From contig CBFHYX010000012.1 of the NCBI GenBank assembly GCA_965660145.1, forward strand, positions 1 through 64,000: a stretch of 64,000 bases of DNA, given 5' to 3'. Within the stretch, counting starts at the first letter, position 1. Each line of letters starts with the position of its first letter. This document shows, one piece after another, positions 8,271-16,659 of the stretch. The stretch is from JABURQ01 sp029243145 (lineage in GTDB: Bacteria > Planctomycetota > Planctomycetia > Planctomycetales > Planctomycetaceae). The notes beneath the pieces are model-generated. The model was not told where the DNA came from. It searched no databases and was given only the letters and a program-made list of their open reading frames with translations. Position numbers and translations under genes: made by a program.

Positions 8271-9434
8271 TTATAGCATGCCTCGCAACTGACTGACCAG
8301 CGAACGGAGATCATCTTCTGCGTGTGCGGTGGAAACGGTGATTCTTAATCGTGAAGTTCCGGCAGGGACGGTCGGTGGGCGGATTGCGGGGACGAAAAAA
8401 CCAGCCTCCTGTAATTTACAGGAAACGGAGACTGCCACTTCTGCATCATCCAAGATAACGGGAACGATGGGTCCACAGGAACCGGGGGCATAGTCGATAT
8501 TTTGTGTCGATAGTACGGTTCGCAACAGGTCGCTCAGAGATTGGAGTCTTTTCCGTTGTGCCGGATTCTCGCTGATCTCTTGGACTGCGGCAGACGCTGC
8601 TGCACAGATGACTGCGGGGAGGCCTGTGGAGTAAACTTGTGTTCCGGCTTTGTTGCGCAGGTAGTCGGTCAAATCCTGTGAGCCAGTGACAAATCCCCCC
8701 AGACAGCCGATGGCTTTGCTCAGCGTGCCAACCCGAATGATGGGTTGGTCTTCGAGGTCGAAATGTTCGACACTCCCCCGCCCGTTTTTACCGAAGACAC
8801 CCGTCGCATGTGCCTCGTCTACCAACAGCATTGCGTTGTGTGAATGAGCGATCTCCCACAGTTCTGGAAGTGGTGCGAGATCGCCGTCCATGCTGAACAC
8901 GCCATCGGTGACGATCAGTTTTCTGCGAACGCCAGAGGCTTTTTCAAGTTCGCGGTTTAAGACGGTGAGATCTCGGTGCGGATAGACACGAAACTTTGCT
9001 TTGGAAAGACGACAACCATCTACAAGACTGGCATGATTTAGCCGATCACAAAAGACACTGTCCTCCGAACCAACGAGGGCAGTAATTGTTCCGACGTTGG
9101 CCATGTATCCTGTGGGAAACAACAACGCATCGTCGGCATGCTCAAAATCAGTCAGTCTTCTACAGAGCGTTTGATATTCGGGATGTCGGCCACTGACAAG
9201 CGAACTGGCTCTTGCACCGAGTCCATGTTTTTGAATCGCGACTGTGGCAGCGTCTTTGAGTGCGTCTGAAGTGGCAAGGTTGAGGTAATCATTAGAGCCG
9301 AAGTCGATCAGAACTCGTCCATCGATCTCGCAACGACCGTCTCCCAGTGCAGTGACGTTTCGCGGTTCTCGATAGAGAGACTCTTCACGCAGATGCGAGA
9401 GATCGTCAGGAATCCAGTCGAGCGGTGATGGCAT
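8271..9434 (-). CDS. bioF: 8-amino-7-oxononanoate synthase-like PLP enzyme
   Basis: 387 residues. BioF joins pimeloyl-ACP or pimeloyl-CoA with L-alanine to make 8-amino-7-oxononanoate, the first ring-forming intermediate of biotin. It is a fold-type I PLP enzyme of the alpha-oxoamine synthase family. Seen: SNDYLNLA near 48, GLGARASSLVSG around 70, VDEAHATGVFG (PLP-binding Asp and His) around 203, and TLSKAIG with the Schiff-base Lys near 237. Relatives such as Kbl or serine palmitoyltransferase use the same motifs; the length and N-terminus favour BioF. No other bio gene lies in the window. The dehalogenase-fold gene follows one base after the stop. Confidence 0.8.
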   Translation of the reverse strand: MPSPLDWIPDDLSHLREESLYREPRNVTALGDGRCEIDGRVLIDFGSNDYLNLATSDALKDAATVAIQKHGLGARASSLVSGRHPEYQTLCRRLTDFEHADDALLFPTGYMANVGTITALVGSEDSVFCDRLNHASLVDGCRLSKAKFRVYPHRDLTVLNRELEKASGVRRKLIVTDGVFSMDGDLAPLPELWEIAHSHNAMLLVDEAHATGVFGKNGRGSVEHFDLEDQPIIRVGTLSKAIGCLGGFVTGSQDLTDYLRNKAGTQVYSTGLPAVICAAASAAVQEISENPAQRKRLQSLSDLLRTVLSTQNIDYAPGSCGPIVPVILDDAEVAVSVSCKLQEAGFFVPAIRPPTVPAGTSRLRITVSTAHAEDDLRSLVSQLRGML

Positions 9435-9463
9435 GGTAATCGTTGTCGCCGAAGATCCAACTC

Positions 9464-9485
9464 GTAGGCTGGGACTGGTCCCAGC
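9464..9485 (-). repeat. Short palindrome, inverted, copy 4
   Basis: GTAG is followed by the perfect 8-bp inverted repeat GCTGGGAC / GTCCCAGC with a TG centre. The same 18 bases recur exactly at 10765-10782. It lies in the bioF leader. Confidence 0.6.
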
Positions 9486-9527
9486 AGAATCAGGTATGTC
9501 GTGGATTGTGAACGTTGGTCAGTCATC

Positions 9528-9548
9528 GTAGGGCCGGTTCTACCGGCC
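9528..9548 (-). repeat. Short palindrome, inverted, copy 5
   Basis: GTAG is followed by a perfect 7-bp stem (GGCCGGT / ACCGGCC) and loop TCT. It is 42 bases from copy 4 in the same orientation, between the M24 peptidase and bioF genes. Confidence 0.6.
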
Positions 9549-9586
9549 GGATATATGAGCGGCTGAAATCATTGCACTTATGGGTT

Positions 9587-10744
9587 TCACCCCAAACAAA
9601 TGTGATGATTACTGAGTCGTTCGTAACCATCGTCCGTGATCAGATAATTGTGTTCGATACGGATTCCGCCAATGCCCTCCACGTAAAGTGCCGGTTCAAG
9701 AGTCATCACGTCTCCGGCAAGTAATGTGTCGGTGCTTTCGGGGACGATTACAGGGGCTTCGGGGTGGCCGAGTCCCAAACCATGACCGGCGTGCGAAGTC
9801 CAGGTGTCGGCATATCCAGATTCTCTGAGGGGGGCTGCCGTGGCCGCGTAAACGTCTTTGGCGGCAACACCCGCTTTCAGGGTGTCTTCTCCGGCTTCCA
9901 TCGCCGCCTCGACCAGTTTGAACAACATGACCTGTTCGTCGGTCGCTCCGCCAACGGCAATTGTGTTGGTGAAGTCACTGCGGTAGCAATCCATGGCGAC
10001 TGAAAAATCCAGAATGAGCATATCCCCCTGTCGCAGTTCGTAATTCGTCGGCAGTCCCCCCGCTTTGGGAGTTTTGCGATTTGTGGCCCGAAAGTCGCCG
10101 TACAGAATGACTGGGCGTTCGGCTGCTTCGGTCGCGGATTGCAGAATGTGTTGATAGACCTCTAATTCGGTCATGCCGGGCTCTACGACATTCAGGGCCT
10201 TGGCATGTCCGGCATCACCGGCAGCCATGCATTTGCGAATCAATTCGAGTTCGTCGTCATGTTTTTGACGACGGAGATGTCGAATGAGCGAACCAAGATC
10301 GGGATTATGATCTGAGACCGGCTGTCGCTGTTTGTTTAAGTTGAGTACCTCTTGTGCTCCGACAGGTAGCCATTCTGCCTCGACCACTCCCCGGCGACCC
10401 TGTAGATGTTCGGCAATTGACTTCAAAGCGATGAACAGAGCATGGTCTCGGTTAATGATCGAATGAGTGTGGTCATACCAGGACTCGGTCACAATCCGGT
10501 CAACATGCGGCTTTGTCGGGTTGAGAGACTTGCCGGTAAAATTGTCTTCAAACAGAGTTGCCGTGCCATTTCTCTCCAGAAGCAACAGCCCACGTTCAGA
10601 TGTCGAGAAACTGAGCGGGTTGATCCAGTAGTTTGCGAAGTAATGAACGTGCCGCGGGTCGGCGATCAACACCCAATCGATGTTTTCCGAAAGAGCGTCC
10701 CATAATCGTGGACGTCGTTCTTTGCAACCTTTTTCGGTGAGCAT
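9587..10744 (-). CDS. M24 family metallopeptidase, Xaa-Pro dipeptidase/aminopeptidase-like
   Basis: 385 residues from ATG 10744. A TTG or other start further up would read through the palindrome at 10758-10782 and is rejected. The N-terminal creatinase-like domain (about 1-170) is followed by the pita-bread catalytic domain. All five metal ligands of the M24 fold are visible: Asp in ILDFSVAMDC, Asp in YRSDFTNT, His in HAGHGLGLGHPE, Glu in MTLEPALYV and Glu in IRIEHNYLI. Such enzymes cut the bond before proline in peptides using two metal ions. It is probably cytoplasmic, with no signal peptide. It lies 95 bases downstream of trxB on the same strand, with two palindromes between them. Confidence 0.85.
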   Translation of the reverse strand: MLTEKGCKERRPRLWDALSENIDWVLIADPRHVHYFANYWINPLSFSTSERGLLLLERNGTATLFEDNFTGKSLNPTKPHVDRIVTESWYDHTHSIINRDHALFIALKSIAEHLQGRRGVVEAEWLPVGAQEVLNLNKQRQPVSDHNPDLGSLIRHLRRQKHDDELELIRKCMAAGDAGHAKALNVVEPGMTELEVYQHILQSATEAAERPVILYGDFRATNRKTPKAGGLPTNYELRQGDMLILDFSVAMDCYRSDFTNTIAVGGATDEQVMLFKLVEAAMEAGEDTLKAGVAAKDVYAATAAPLRESGYADTWTSHAGHGLGLGHPEAPVIVPESTDTLLAGDVMTLEPALYVEGIGGIRIEHNYLITDDGYERLSNHHICLG

Positions 10745-10757
10745 GATGGCTTTGTCG

Positions 10758-10782
10758 TTTGTAGGCTGGGACTGGTCCCAGC
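10758..10782 (-). repeat. Short palindrome with full tail, inverted, copy 6
   Basis: TTTGTAG (the inverse of CTACAAA) is followed by the same 18-base palindrome as copy 4 (GCTGGGAC-TG-GTCCCAGC). It lies just upstream of the M24 peptidase start and faces away from copy 7. Confidence 0.65.
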
Positions 10783-10808
10783 GGTTGTGCAAGTCAATTC
10801 ACGTTGAT

Positions 10809-10832
10809 GTCAGGCACAGCCTGACCTACAAA
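10809..10832 (+). repeat. Short palindrome with CTACAAA tail, copy 7
   Basis: A perfect 7-bp stem (GTCAGGC / GCCTGAC) with loop ACA is followed by CTACAAA. With copy 6 it forms a divergent pair whose tails point outward, 26 bases apart, in the trxB-peptidase gap. Confidence 0.65.
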
Positions 10833-10839
10833 GAAACTG

Positions 10840-11892
10840 TCAGTGCAATCCTTCAGATGACAACCAGCGTTCCGCATCAAGGGCCGCCATACATCCGGTC
10901 CCCGCTGCGGTAATGGCCTGACGATAATTGCTGTCGGCACAGTCTCCTGCTGCAAACACACCTTCAACACTGGTATTGGTGCGAAAATGCTCTGTCCAGA
11001 CGACGTATCCTTTGTCGTCGGTTTTCAATTGACCACCGAGAAAATCGGTGTTGGGAGTGTGTCCAATGGCGGCGAAGTAGCCGGAGGCGTCCAACTCTTC
11101 TGTTTGTGAGTCATCCGATGTGCTACGAATGCGGACGCCCGTCACGCCACTCTCGTTATCGCCGAGAACTTCATCGATCTGAGAGTTCCATTTGACTTCG
11201 ATTTTGCGATTATTGATGGCTCGTTCTGCCATGATTTTACTGGCTCGAAACTCATCTCGACGATGAACGATGTAAACTTTCGAAGCATACTTCGCCAAGT
11301 AGTCAGACTCTTCCATCGCAGAGTCACCACCACCGACAACCACGAGTGGCTTATCTCGGAAGCGAGGTAAGGCACCGTCGCACACGGCACAGGCAGAGAC
11401 TCCCATGTTGCGAAATGTTTTTTCAGAGTCGAGCCCGAGATAATTGGCGCGTGCGCCAGTCGCCACAATAATCGTTTCAGTAACGATCTCGTCACCGTTC
11501 GACAGCTTCATTTTGAAAGGACGCTGAGACATATCTATTTCGGTGACATCGGCTGAAATGATCCGTGTGCCGAAGTTTTTAGCCTGTTGCTTTTGCAACT
11601 CCATCAATTCGGGACCAGAGACTCCCTCTTTTTGATGAGGGGCCATGTATTTGCGGCTTTTTTCATCAATGGCATCATCGAGGTAGGCCGTCATATCGCC
11701 AGCAGGAAAGCCGGGATAGTTTTCGACTTCTGTGGTGGTCGCGAGTTGTCCCAACGGTGGACGACCGAGATCCCAGTTTTCTTGAGTTCCTTCTCCCTCG
11801 ACGACAACTGGTTCAAGATTGGCGCGGGCGGTGTAAATTGCGGCGGCCCAGCCAGCCGGGCCGGATCCGATGATGACGACTTTCTCGGTCAC
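10840..11892 (-). CDS. trxB: Thioredoxin reductase
   Basis: 350 residues. It passes electrons from NADPH through FAD to thioredoxin in the cytoplasm. Seen: FAD-binding GSGPAGWAAAIY near residue 9, redox Cys pair CAVC in MGVSACAVCDGA, NADPH-binding VVGGGDSAMEE, and the late FAD motif VFAAGDCAD. It is about 30 residues longer than typical TrxB. The excess sits between LATTTEVENYPGF and the following helix (around 66-100, with YMAPHQKEGVSG). All essential residues are present. It is the first gene of the minus-strand series toward the M24 peptidase, and the 580-base gap upstream should hold its promoter. Confidence 0.93.
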   Translation of the reverse strand: MTEKVVIIGSGPAGWAAAIYTARANLEPVVVEGEGTQENWDLGRPPLGQLATTTEVENYPGFPAGDMTAYLDDAIDEKSRKYMAPHQKEGVSGPELMELQKQQAKNFGTRIISADVTEIDMSQRPFKMKLSNGDEIVTETIIVATGARANYLGLDSEKTFRNMGVSACAVCDGALPRFRDKPLVVVGGGDSAMEESDYLAKYASKVYIVHRRDEFRASKIMAERAINNRKIEVKWNSQIDEVLGDNESGVTGVRIRSTSDDSQTEELDASGYFAAIGHTPNTDFLGGQLKTDDKGYVVWTEHFRTNTSVEGVFAAGDCADSNYRQAITAAGTGCMAALDAERWLSSEGLH

Positions 11893-12072
11893 TTTGACGT
11901 CCCTGTAATCGATGGAGGAATTGGTCTATGGAAGGCCCAAAAGGCCTGACTCTTTCACAGGATAGAACAATACCGCACGCGCTACGGACAGACAACCGAG
12001 ACAAAATTGGTAGAAGCAAAGGAAAGCGAACATTTCATTGAGTCAAATGTCTGCTTTACATACTCCGAGCGC

Positions 12073-12119
12073 ACAAAAAAACAGGCGTTCCGAAGGGTTA
12101 GTTCAGAACACCTGCTTTT
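12073..12119 (-). terminator. Minus-strand intrinsic terminator with no protein gene in front of it
   Basis: On the minus strand an 18-bp stem (arms 12102-12119 and 12077-12094) with loop CTAACCC runs into a T run at 12081-12075. The three non-Watson-Crick positions are all G-U on the minus strand, but would be A-C mismatches on the plus strand. The functional RNA is therefore the minus one. Confidence 0.7.
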
Positions 12120-12160
12120 GTACGTCAGACGCAAGTGCGGGCCAACCCTTGTCGTCTTGA
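12073..12160 (-). ncRNA. Candidate small RNA ending at the orphan terminator
   Basis: The minus strand upstream of the terminator folds into another hairpin (12156-12128: GACG-A-CAAG pairing with CTTGCGTC, with an inner GGG/CCC). panB points the other way, so the terminator must serve a transcript that starts between about 12130 and 12473. No ribosome site or coding signal is visible. The 5' end is unknown, and the right limit given is only the edge of the last hairpin. I do not recognise it as 6S, SRP or tmRNA. Confidence 0.3.
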
Positions 12161-12473
12161 CAATTCCCAATATCACAAATGCCGTGCCGAACTCCTGGTA
12201 AGAGATTATGGGATGACGTAAGTCTCATGTTGTAATGGGTATGGGGTTAGAGGAATATTCTGTATGTTGTGAGTCGAAATATAGGTGTCTGATTATGCAA
12301 CACGCTGGAAATTGCTGATTTTGAGACAGTGTATCATTATGCGACAGTTCGTTTTGTGTACTCACCCTCTTCATTCCAAAGAGGCTTCCTTGCGGTTCTC
12401 TCGGGAGAGAGTAGGCATTATGCTGTCTTTAAAATCGTATCCATTGGTCACATTGCATTGGACATTTTGATAA

Positions 12474-13277
12474 ATGAGTCCTTCCCTACGTACTATATCA
12501 GTCCCTCGATTCAAAGCGGCTAAAGAATCTGGCGAGAAACTTGCCATGATTACTGCTTATGACACTCTTTGGGCGTCAATCATGGATGATGCCGGAGTTG
12601 ATTCGATTTTGGTCGGTGATTCACTGGGGATGGTCGTGCAAGGGCATGCCACCACGTTACCAGTGACACTCGATGAGATGATCTATCATGCCAAAATGGT
12701 GGTTCGTGGAACAAAACGAGCACTCGTAGTTGTCGATCTTCCCTTCATGACCTATCAAGTGAGCCCTCAGCAAGCACTCGAAAATGCTGGACGCATCATC
12801 AAGGAAACAGGTGCGGCTGCGGTGAAGCTTGAGGGAGGAGTCCACCAGTCAGGGACGATTCAGGCATTGGCTGATGCAGAAATCCCGGTGATGGCCCATG
12901 TCGGGATGAAACCACAATCGGTGCATCACCTAGGTGGTATGGGAAAAATTCAGCGTGATGAAGATCGTATTCTGGCAGACGCCAAAGCGGCTCAAGAGGC
13001 AGGGGCATTTGCCATCGTTCTGGAATTAATACCCAGCTCCATCGCCAAGACGGTCACGGAAGCTTTGCATATTCCAACAATCGGAATTGGTGCCGGGCCT
13101 CACTGCGACGGTCAGGTGCTTGTTGGTCCCGACATGCTCGGCGTGACTGAAGGATTCCATCCCAAGTTTCTGAAACATTATGCGGAATTAGGTAAACTGG
13201 CGCGTGAAGCGACTGCAAACTATGTTGCCGAAGTGAAATCGGGAGAGTTCCCCTCCGCTGAGCATTCTCACAAGTAA
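12474..13277 (+). CDS. panB: 3-methyl-2-oxobutanoate hydroxymethyltransferase
   Basis: 267 residues, the normal length. PanB transfers a hydroxymethyl group from 5,10-methylene-tetrahydrofolate to alpha-ketoisovalerate to make ketopantoate, the committed step to pantothenate and coenzyme A. Seen: ITAYD, DSILVGDSLGMV (Mg2+-binding Asp), GHATTLPVTLDEM, AVKLEGG, MAHVGMKPQ, LELIP and GIGAGPHCDGQVLV, all diagnostic of the family TIM barrel. The leader contains two stem-loops. No clear Shine-Dalgarno precedes ATG 12474. Other pan genes are not nearby. It converges on the sulfatase gene with 45 bases between the stops. Confidence 0.95.
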   Translation: MSPSLRTISVPRFKAAKESGEKLAMITAYDTLWASIMDDAGVDSILVGDSLGMVVQGHATTLPVTLDEMIYHAKMVVRGTKRALVVVDLPFMTYQVSPQQALENAGRIIKETGAAAVKLEGGVHQSGTIQALADAEIPVMAHVGMKPQSVHHLGGMGKIQRDEDRILADAKAAQEAGAFAIVLELIPSSIAKTVTEALHIPTIGIGAGPHCDGQVLVGPDMLGVTEGFHPKFLKHYAELGKLAREATANYVAEVKSGEFPSAEHSHK

Positions 13278-13322
13278 ACTGCGTCTACCGCATTGTCACG
13301 ATCGCGAAAACGATCAGAATCA

Positions 13323-15515
13323 TTATTCCCCATAAACTGGCGGTTTCCAGTCTTTCGGGAGTCTTCCTTGGGGGCGTACACCGAGCGAACCCGTAGGAAT
13401 GGGAGCTTCAGCGGCAGTGACGAGAGAAAGATCGTCGGGAAGATGTTTGATCATGAAATTCTTGTACTGAATTTTCATTGCCGGTCCGACGTGAACCTGA
13501 ACGGCCAGTACCCCTTCCAGAGAACGACCCTGTTCGTCGAGGTCAATCAGGTCGGCAGTAGGATGCCCATCAATCCAATGCTGATAGTGATTTCCTTTGA
13601 CCAATACCCGGTAGTCGTGCCATTCATCGGCTTTGAACTCTTTAACAGGAATCGTGCCGACGATCCAAGGTTGTCCCTCAGTGTCAATGATAACTTTCTC
13701 GCCAGTGTGAGAGAGAATGCGACGTCCTTTTTCTTCATAGAGCATCCCGTTGTACTTCGGAGTATTGGCAACCACATCGCATTGGTATCCGGTCACAACG
13801 TCCAACCCAAGATCAGGACGAGATGTGCCACGGTATTGAATCCCGCTATTGCCCCCTGCAGAAACTTTCACCTTTACCTTCAACTGGAAGTTTTTGACTG
13901 TGGAAAGCTTCCAGGTCAGAAAGCGATTCATTTTTAAAGACCCATCCGTGACTCCGGTAATCGCCCCCTCTTTAACAGACCAATACTTAGGATCCCCTGA
14001 CCACTGCGATAATCTCTTTCCATCGAATAGTGAAACAAACCCATCCTGATTTGGGCGAGTTCCTACACCAGCAGAAGCTTCAGGATGAGGTGGTGTTCCA
14101 GTGAATGCACCTTTGAGAGGATCGATGGGGCCGCCATATTCATTGACATAGTGGTCCGTCCGATTGCGCAAGTCGGTCAGAGTTTTTGCGTACTCTTGCT
14201 GACCGGCAAGATTAACGAGTTCGTCTGGATCATTTTTTAAGTCGTGCAGGAACTCAGAGTTGCCATGATCGATGTAACGAACGTATTTGAATTGCTTGTT
14301 TCGGACACCTTCAAACGCCGGGATTCGATTTCGAACGGCAAAGTGTTCGTGAAATGTTTCAGTTCTCCAGTTGGCAGGTGGCTTGTCTTCGATGATCGGT
14401 TGCAGACTGTGCCCTTGATAGCGTTCAGGAATATCGATTCCTGCCCAATCGAGAAAGGTGGCGGGGAGATCGAGATTGAGAGCCAATGCATCGGTCACCT
14501 TCCCTCTTTGCTCCTCGGAAACACGGGGATCATAAATAATAAGAGGAACACGTAAAGACTCTTCGAAGTGCGACCACTTACCGGCGAGTCCCCGATTTCC
14601 CATATAATACCCGTTGTCGGCAGAGTAAACGATGATCGTGTTGTCTGCTAATCCGGCCTCTTCAAGTGCTTTCATAAATCGACCAATCGCACCATCGATC
14701 CCGCTAACCATACAATAATAAGCGCGAACATTGGTCTGATATTTCTCGGGAGTATTCCAACGCCAGAAATATCGTTCGCGGTTAATCGAGGTTTTTAGGA
14801 AGTCGGGAAGCTGCTCAAAAACCGCAGGGTCATTGAGTCTCGGAGGGGCGATCACAATGTCTTCATACATACCGTCTACCGCCCGAGGCCAGGGGAAATG
14901 ACCGATTCCGGGACGACGATCCCCATCCTCTGCGTGGCAGGCATTAAACCACATATTAAGTGCAAAAGGCTTCCCCTTTTGTTGCGACTTCAAGAACTCA
15001 ATCCCACGGTCAACGATGAGTTCAGTTTCGTGTCGCAGAGTTCCATCGGGTTGTGGTTTGTAGAAAGGGTTGCGAGAGATCGCCTGAAATTCATCAAAAT
15101 GATCCTGATTACGAAACCCTTGAGGCATTTTCGCATGCCATTTCCCGAAATAACCGGTGCGATAACCATTTTCTTTAAGGATGTCAGAATTGAGTTGTTC
15201 CACAGCATCAGGTCGGGCAGAGTCGGGATTTTCGGCGGTCCCAAACCCACGCCCCGCCAATCCCGTCATGATAGTGGTGCGACTAACCCAGCAAATTGAA
15301 TGACTGACAAATGCGTTCTCGAATCGTGTTCCTCGTTTGGCAAGAGAATCGATGTTGGGAGTTTGGATCACACCATTGCCATAACAACCAATCGTGCTGG
15401 TTGTTTGATCGTCTGCAAAAAAGAAGACTATGTTTGGTTTATCGGCGGCGTCCAGTCGAGCGAGTGTGGTTAATTGGAGCATGACAATACAGATAAAGAG
15501 TTTCATCAGTGACAT
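13323..15515 (-). CDS. Secreted sulfatase fused to a DUF1080 (3-keto-disaccharide hydrolase-like) domain
   Basis: 730 residues from ATG 15515, which has GAGAAG upstream; a GTG three codons earlier overlaps that site. A signal peptide (about 1-24) leads into an alkaline-phosphatase-fold sulfatase (about 25-470): metal-site FFADDQ, catalytic SICWVSRTTIMTG with Cys75, VYSADNGYYMG and the GLAGKW segment. Cys75 should become formylglycine, but the usual Pro of CxPSR is Val here. Residues about 490-690 form a DUF1080 lectin-like domain (FVSLFDGKRLSQW, GNSGIQYRG, YQCDVV, DEWHDYRVLVKG). It probably removes sulfate from marine or algal polysaccharide outside the cytoplasm. The fusion could hold enzyme and glycan-binding or glycan-cleaving parts together. 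Confidence 0.85.
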   Translation of the reverse strand: MSLMKLFICIVMLQLTTLARLDAADKPNIVFFFADDQTTSTIGCYGNGVIQTPNIDSLAKRGTRFENAFVSHSICWVSRTTIMTGLAGRGFGTAENPDSARPDAVEQLNSDILKENGYRTGYFGKWHAKMPQGFRNQDHFDEFQAISRNPFYKPQPDGTLRHETELIVDRGIEFLKSQQKGKPFALNMWFNACHAEDGDRRPGIGHFPWPRAVDGMYEDIVIAPPRLNDPAVFEQLPDFLKTSINRERYFWRWNTPEKYQTNVRAYYCMVSGIDGAIGRFMKALEEAGLADNTIIVYSADNGYYMGNRGLAGKWSHFEESLRVPLIIYDPRVSEEQRGKVTDALALNLDLPATFLDWAGIDIPERYQGHSLQPIIEDKPPANWRTETFHEHFAVRNRIPAFEGVRNKQFKYVRYIDHGNSEFLHDLKNDPDELVNLAGQQEYAKTLTDLRNRTDHYVNEYGGPIDPLKGAFTGTPPHPEASAGVGTRPNQDGFVSLFDGKRLSQWSGDPKYWSVKEGAITGVTDGSLKMNRFLTWKLSTVKNFQLKVKVKVSAGGNSGIQYRGTSRPDLGLDVVTGYQCDVVANTPKYNGMLYEEKGRRILSHTGEKVIIDTEGQPWIVGTIPVKEFKADEWHDYRVLVKGNHYQHWIDGHPTADLIDLDEQGRSLEGVLAVQVHVGPAMKIQYKNFMIKHLPDDLSLVTAAEAPIPTGSLGVRPQGRLPKDWKPPVYGE

Positions 15516-15654
15516 AGTTTGCACTTCTCGTCATAAATGTGTGGATGTGTGTAGCGTTGTGCAGAGTCTGGGAATACGAATCGACTCCACGAGGGATTTA
15601 TTCTGACAGACTCATACCTCAATGGAAACAGCCTGTCTGAAATTCTGTGAATTC

Positions 15655-16608
15655 TCAGGTCAAAGATTCCATCAATCCTAGAATCCCTAGACTGTAAAAT
15701 GTATATTCCGTGTCTGCTTGAGAGTCCCACACACCTCCACGAAACCCACCTGTGGGGAGTTCCAATCCTTCTTCGGGGTGAGTTACAAATTGGATCACCT
15801 GTTTGCGAGGAATGAGTGTCTCGGGGTCGATCCCAATATCAATGAGCGTTAATAAACCCGTGAAGGTCGAAAGTCCATCGGCAATTGGGATTCTCGTATT
15901 TGCTTCAAACCCACCATCACCTGACCGAACTTCTCGCAGGAATAGTTTTACGTCTTCTCTCAACTCGTCGTCGATGCCGCCGAGTATTCGAAGCGCGATG
16001 GCAGCGGCAGCGGTTGGATTTGTCCCTGAACTTTTCATCGGAGAAATTTCGACGAAACCTCCATCATCGCGCTGACGATCATAGAAGAACTGGATTAACC
16101 GATTCGGTTGGGGAACTGCGATTCCCAGTAGTTCGTAAGTGAGGACCGTGAGGAATGAATGATAGGTGCTTCCCATGGTATTCGAAGGAGACTTTGCGTA
16201 ACCGCCATCGGACATTCTTGTCTCTTCAAGTTTCCGGGCGAGATTCACAGGCCAGTTTGTGGATTCATTTGCGAACATATCGTGCCCAGTAAACGTCTGA
16301 ATGGCGAGCGCAGTGTAGACGTAATTTAAGAGATCGATTGTATTGAGAGTTCGCCAATCATGGCGTGACATGTAATCGATCAGAGAGCTGGCCTCTTCGT
16401 TATTGATTCCTCCAGTCAGTCCCAGACAGCGAACCGCAAAGGCAGAGTAATAGAGATCGGAGTCTCCCTCTCGACCGCGAAATCCTCCGTCTGGCATTTG
16501 TTGAGAGAATATAAATTCACGATGGCGCTGAAGGCGAGAAACCGTCAGGTGTTCTAACCCAGCGTTAAGTCGTTGTGCCAGTTGAAGTAAGAAAGGAGTG
16601 TCGGGCAT
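15655..16608 (-). CDS. Prenyltransferase/squalene-oxidase repeat protein (alpha-alpha barrel)
   Basis: 317 residues made of repeated helical pairs with turns such as MPDGGFRG, MSDGGYAK, RDDGGFVEI, SGDGGFEAN and PTGGFRGG. This is the pattern of the beta subunit of protein prenyltransferases and of terpene cyclases. The zinc ligands of Rab geranylgeranyltransferase beta (Asp-x-Cys and a later His) are not present: the matching places read IADGLST and ADTEYTF. The DxDD and DCTAE cyclase motifs are also absent. It may therefore be a non-catalytic or lipid-binding member. No signal peptide. It lies 51 bases after the ABC exporter gene on the same strand, suggesting an operon with a lipid-type exporter. 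Confidence 0.65.
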   Translation of the reverse strand: MPDTPFLLQLAQRLNAGLEHLTVSRLQRHREFIFSQQMPDGGFRGREGDSDLYYSAFAVRCLGLTGGINNEEASSLIDYMSRHDWRTLNTIDLLNYVYTALAIQTFTGHDMFANESTNWPVNLARKLEETRMSDGGYAKSPSNTMGSTYHSFLTVLTYELLGIAVPQPNRLIQFFYDRQRDDGGFVEISPMKSSGTNPTAAAAIALRILGGIDDELREDVKLFLREVRSGDGGFEANTRIPIADGLSTFTGLLTLIDIGIDPETLIPRKQVIQFVTHPEEGLELPTGGFRGGVWDSQADTEYTFYSLGILGLMESLT

Positions 16609-16659
16609 GAAAGTTCTGTCGGATGGAGGTCAGCCGACACTGTAACAAAAGACACACGT

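Larger units (their letters stand above)
11893..12473. other. 581-base gap between divergent trxB and panB
   Basis: No protein gene is supported here. Seen: a strong minus-strand terminator (12073-12119) with a further hairpin upstream of it (12128-12156), and two stem-loops in the panB leader (12366-12384 CCTCTT/AAGAGG, and 12397-12410 TCTCTC/GAGAGA). A 64-codon minus-strand frame at 11982-12176 runs through the terminator and has no recognisable features. Confidence 0.6.

Noticed and set aside
11982..12176. 64-codon minus-strand frame upstream of trxB
   Set aside because: It reads straight through a strong terminator on its own strand, so it is unlikely to be translated.
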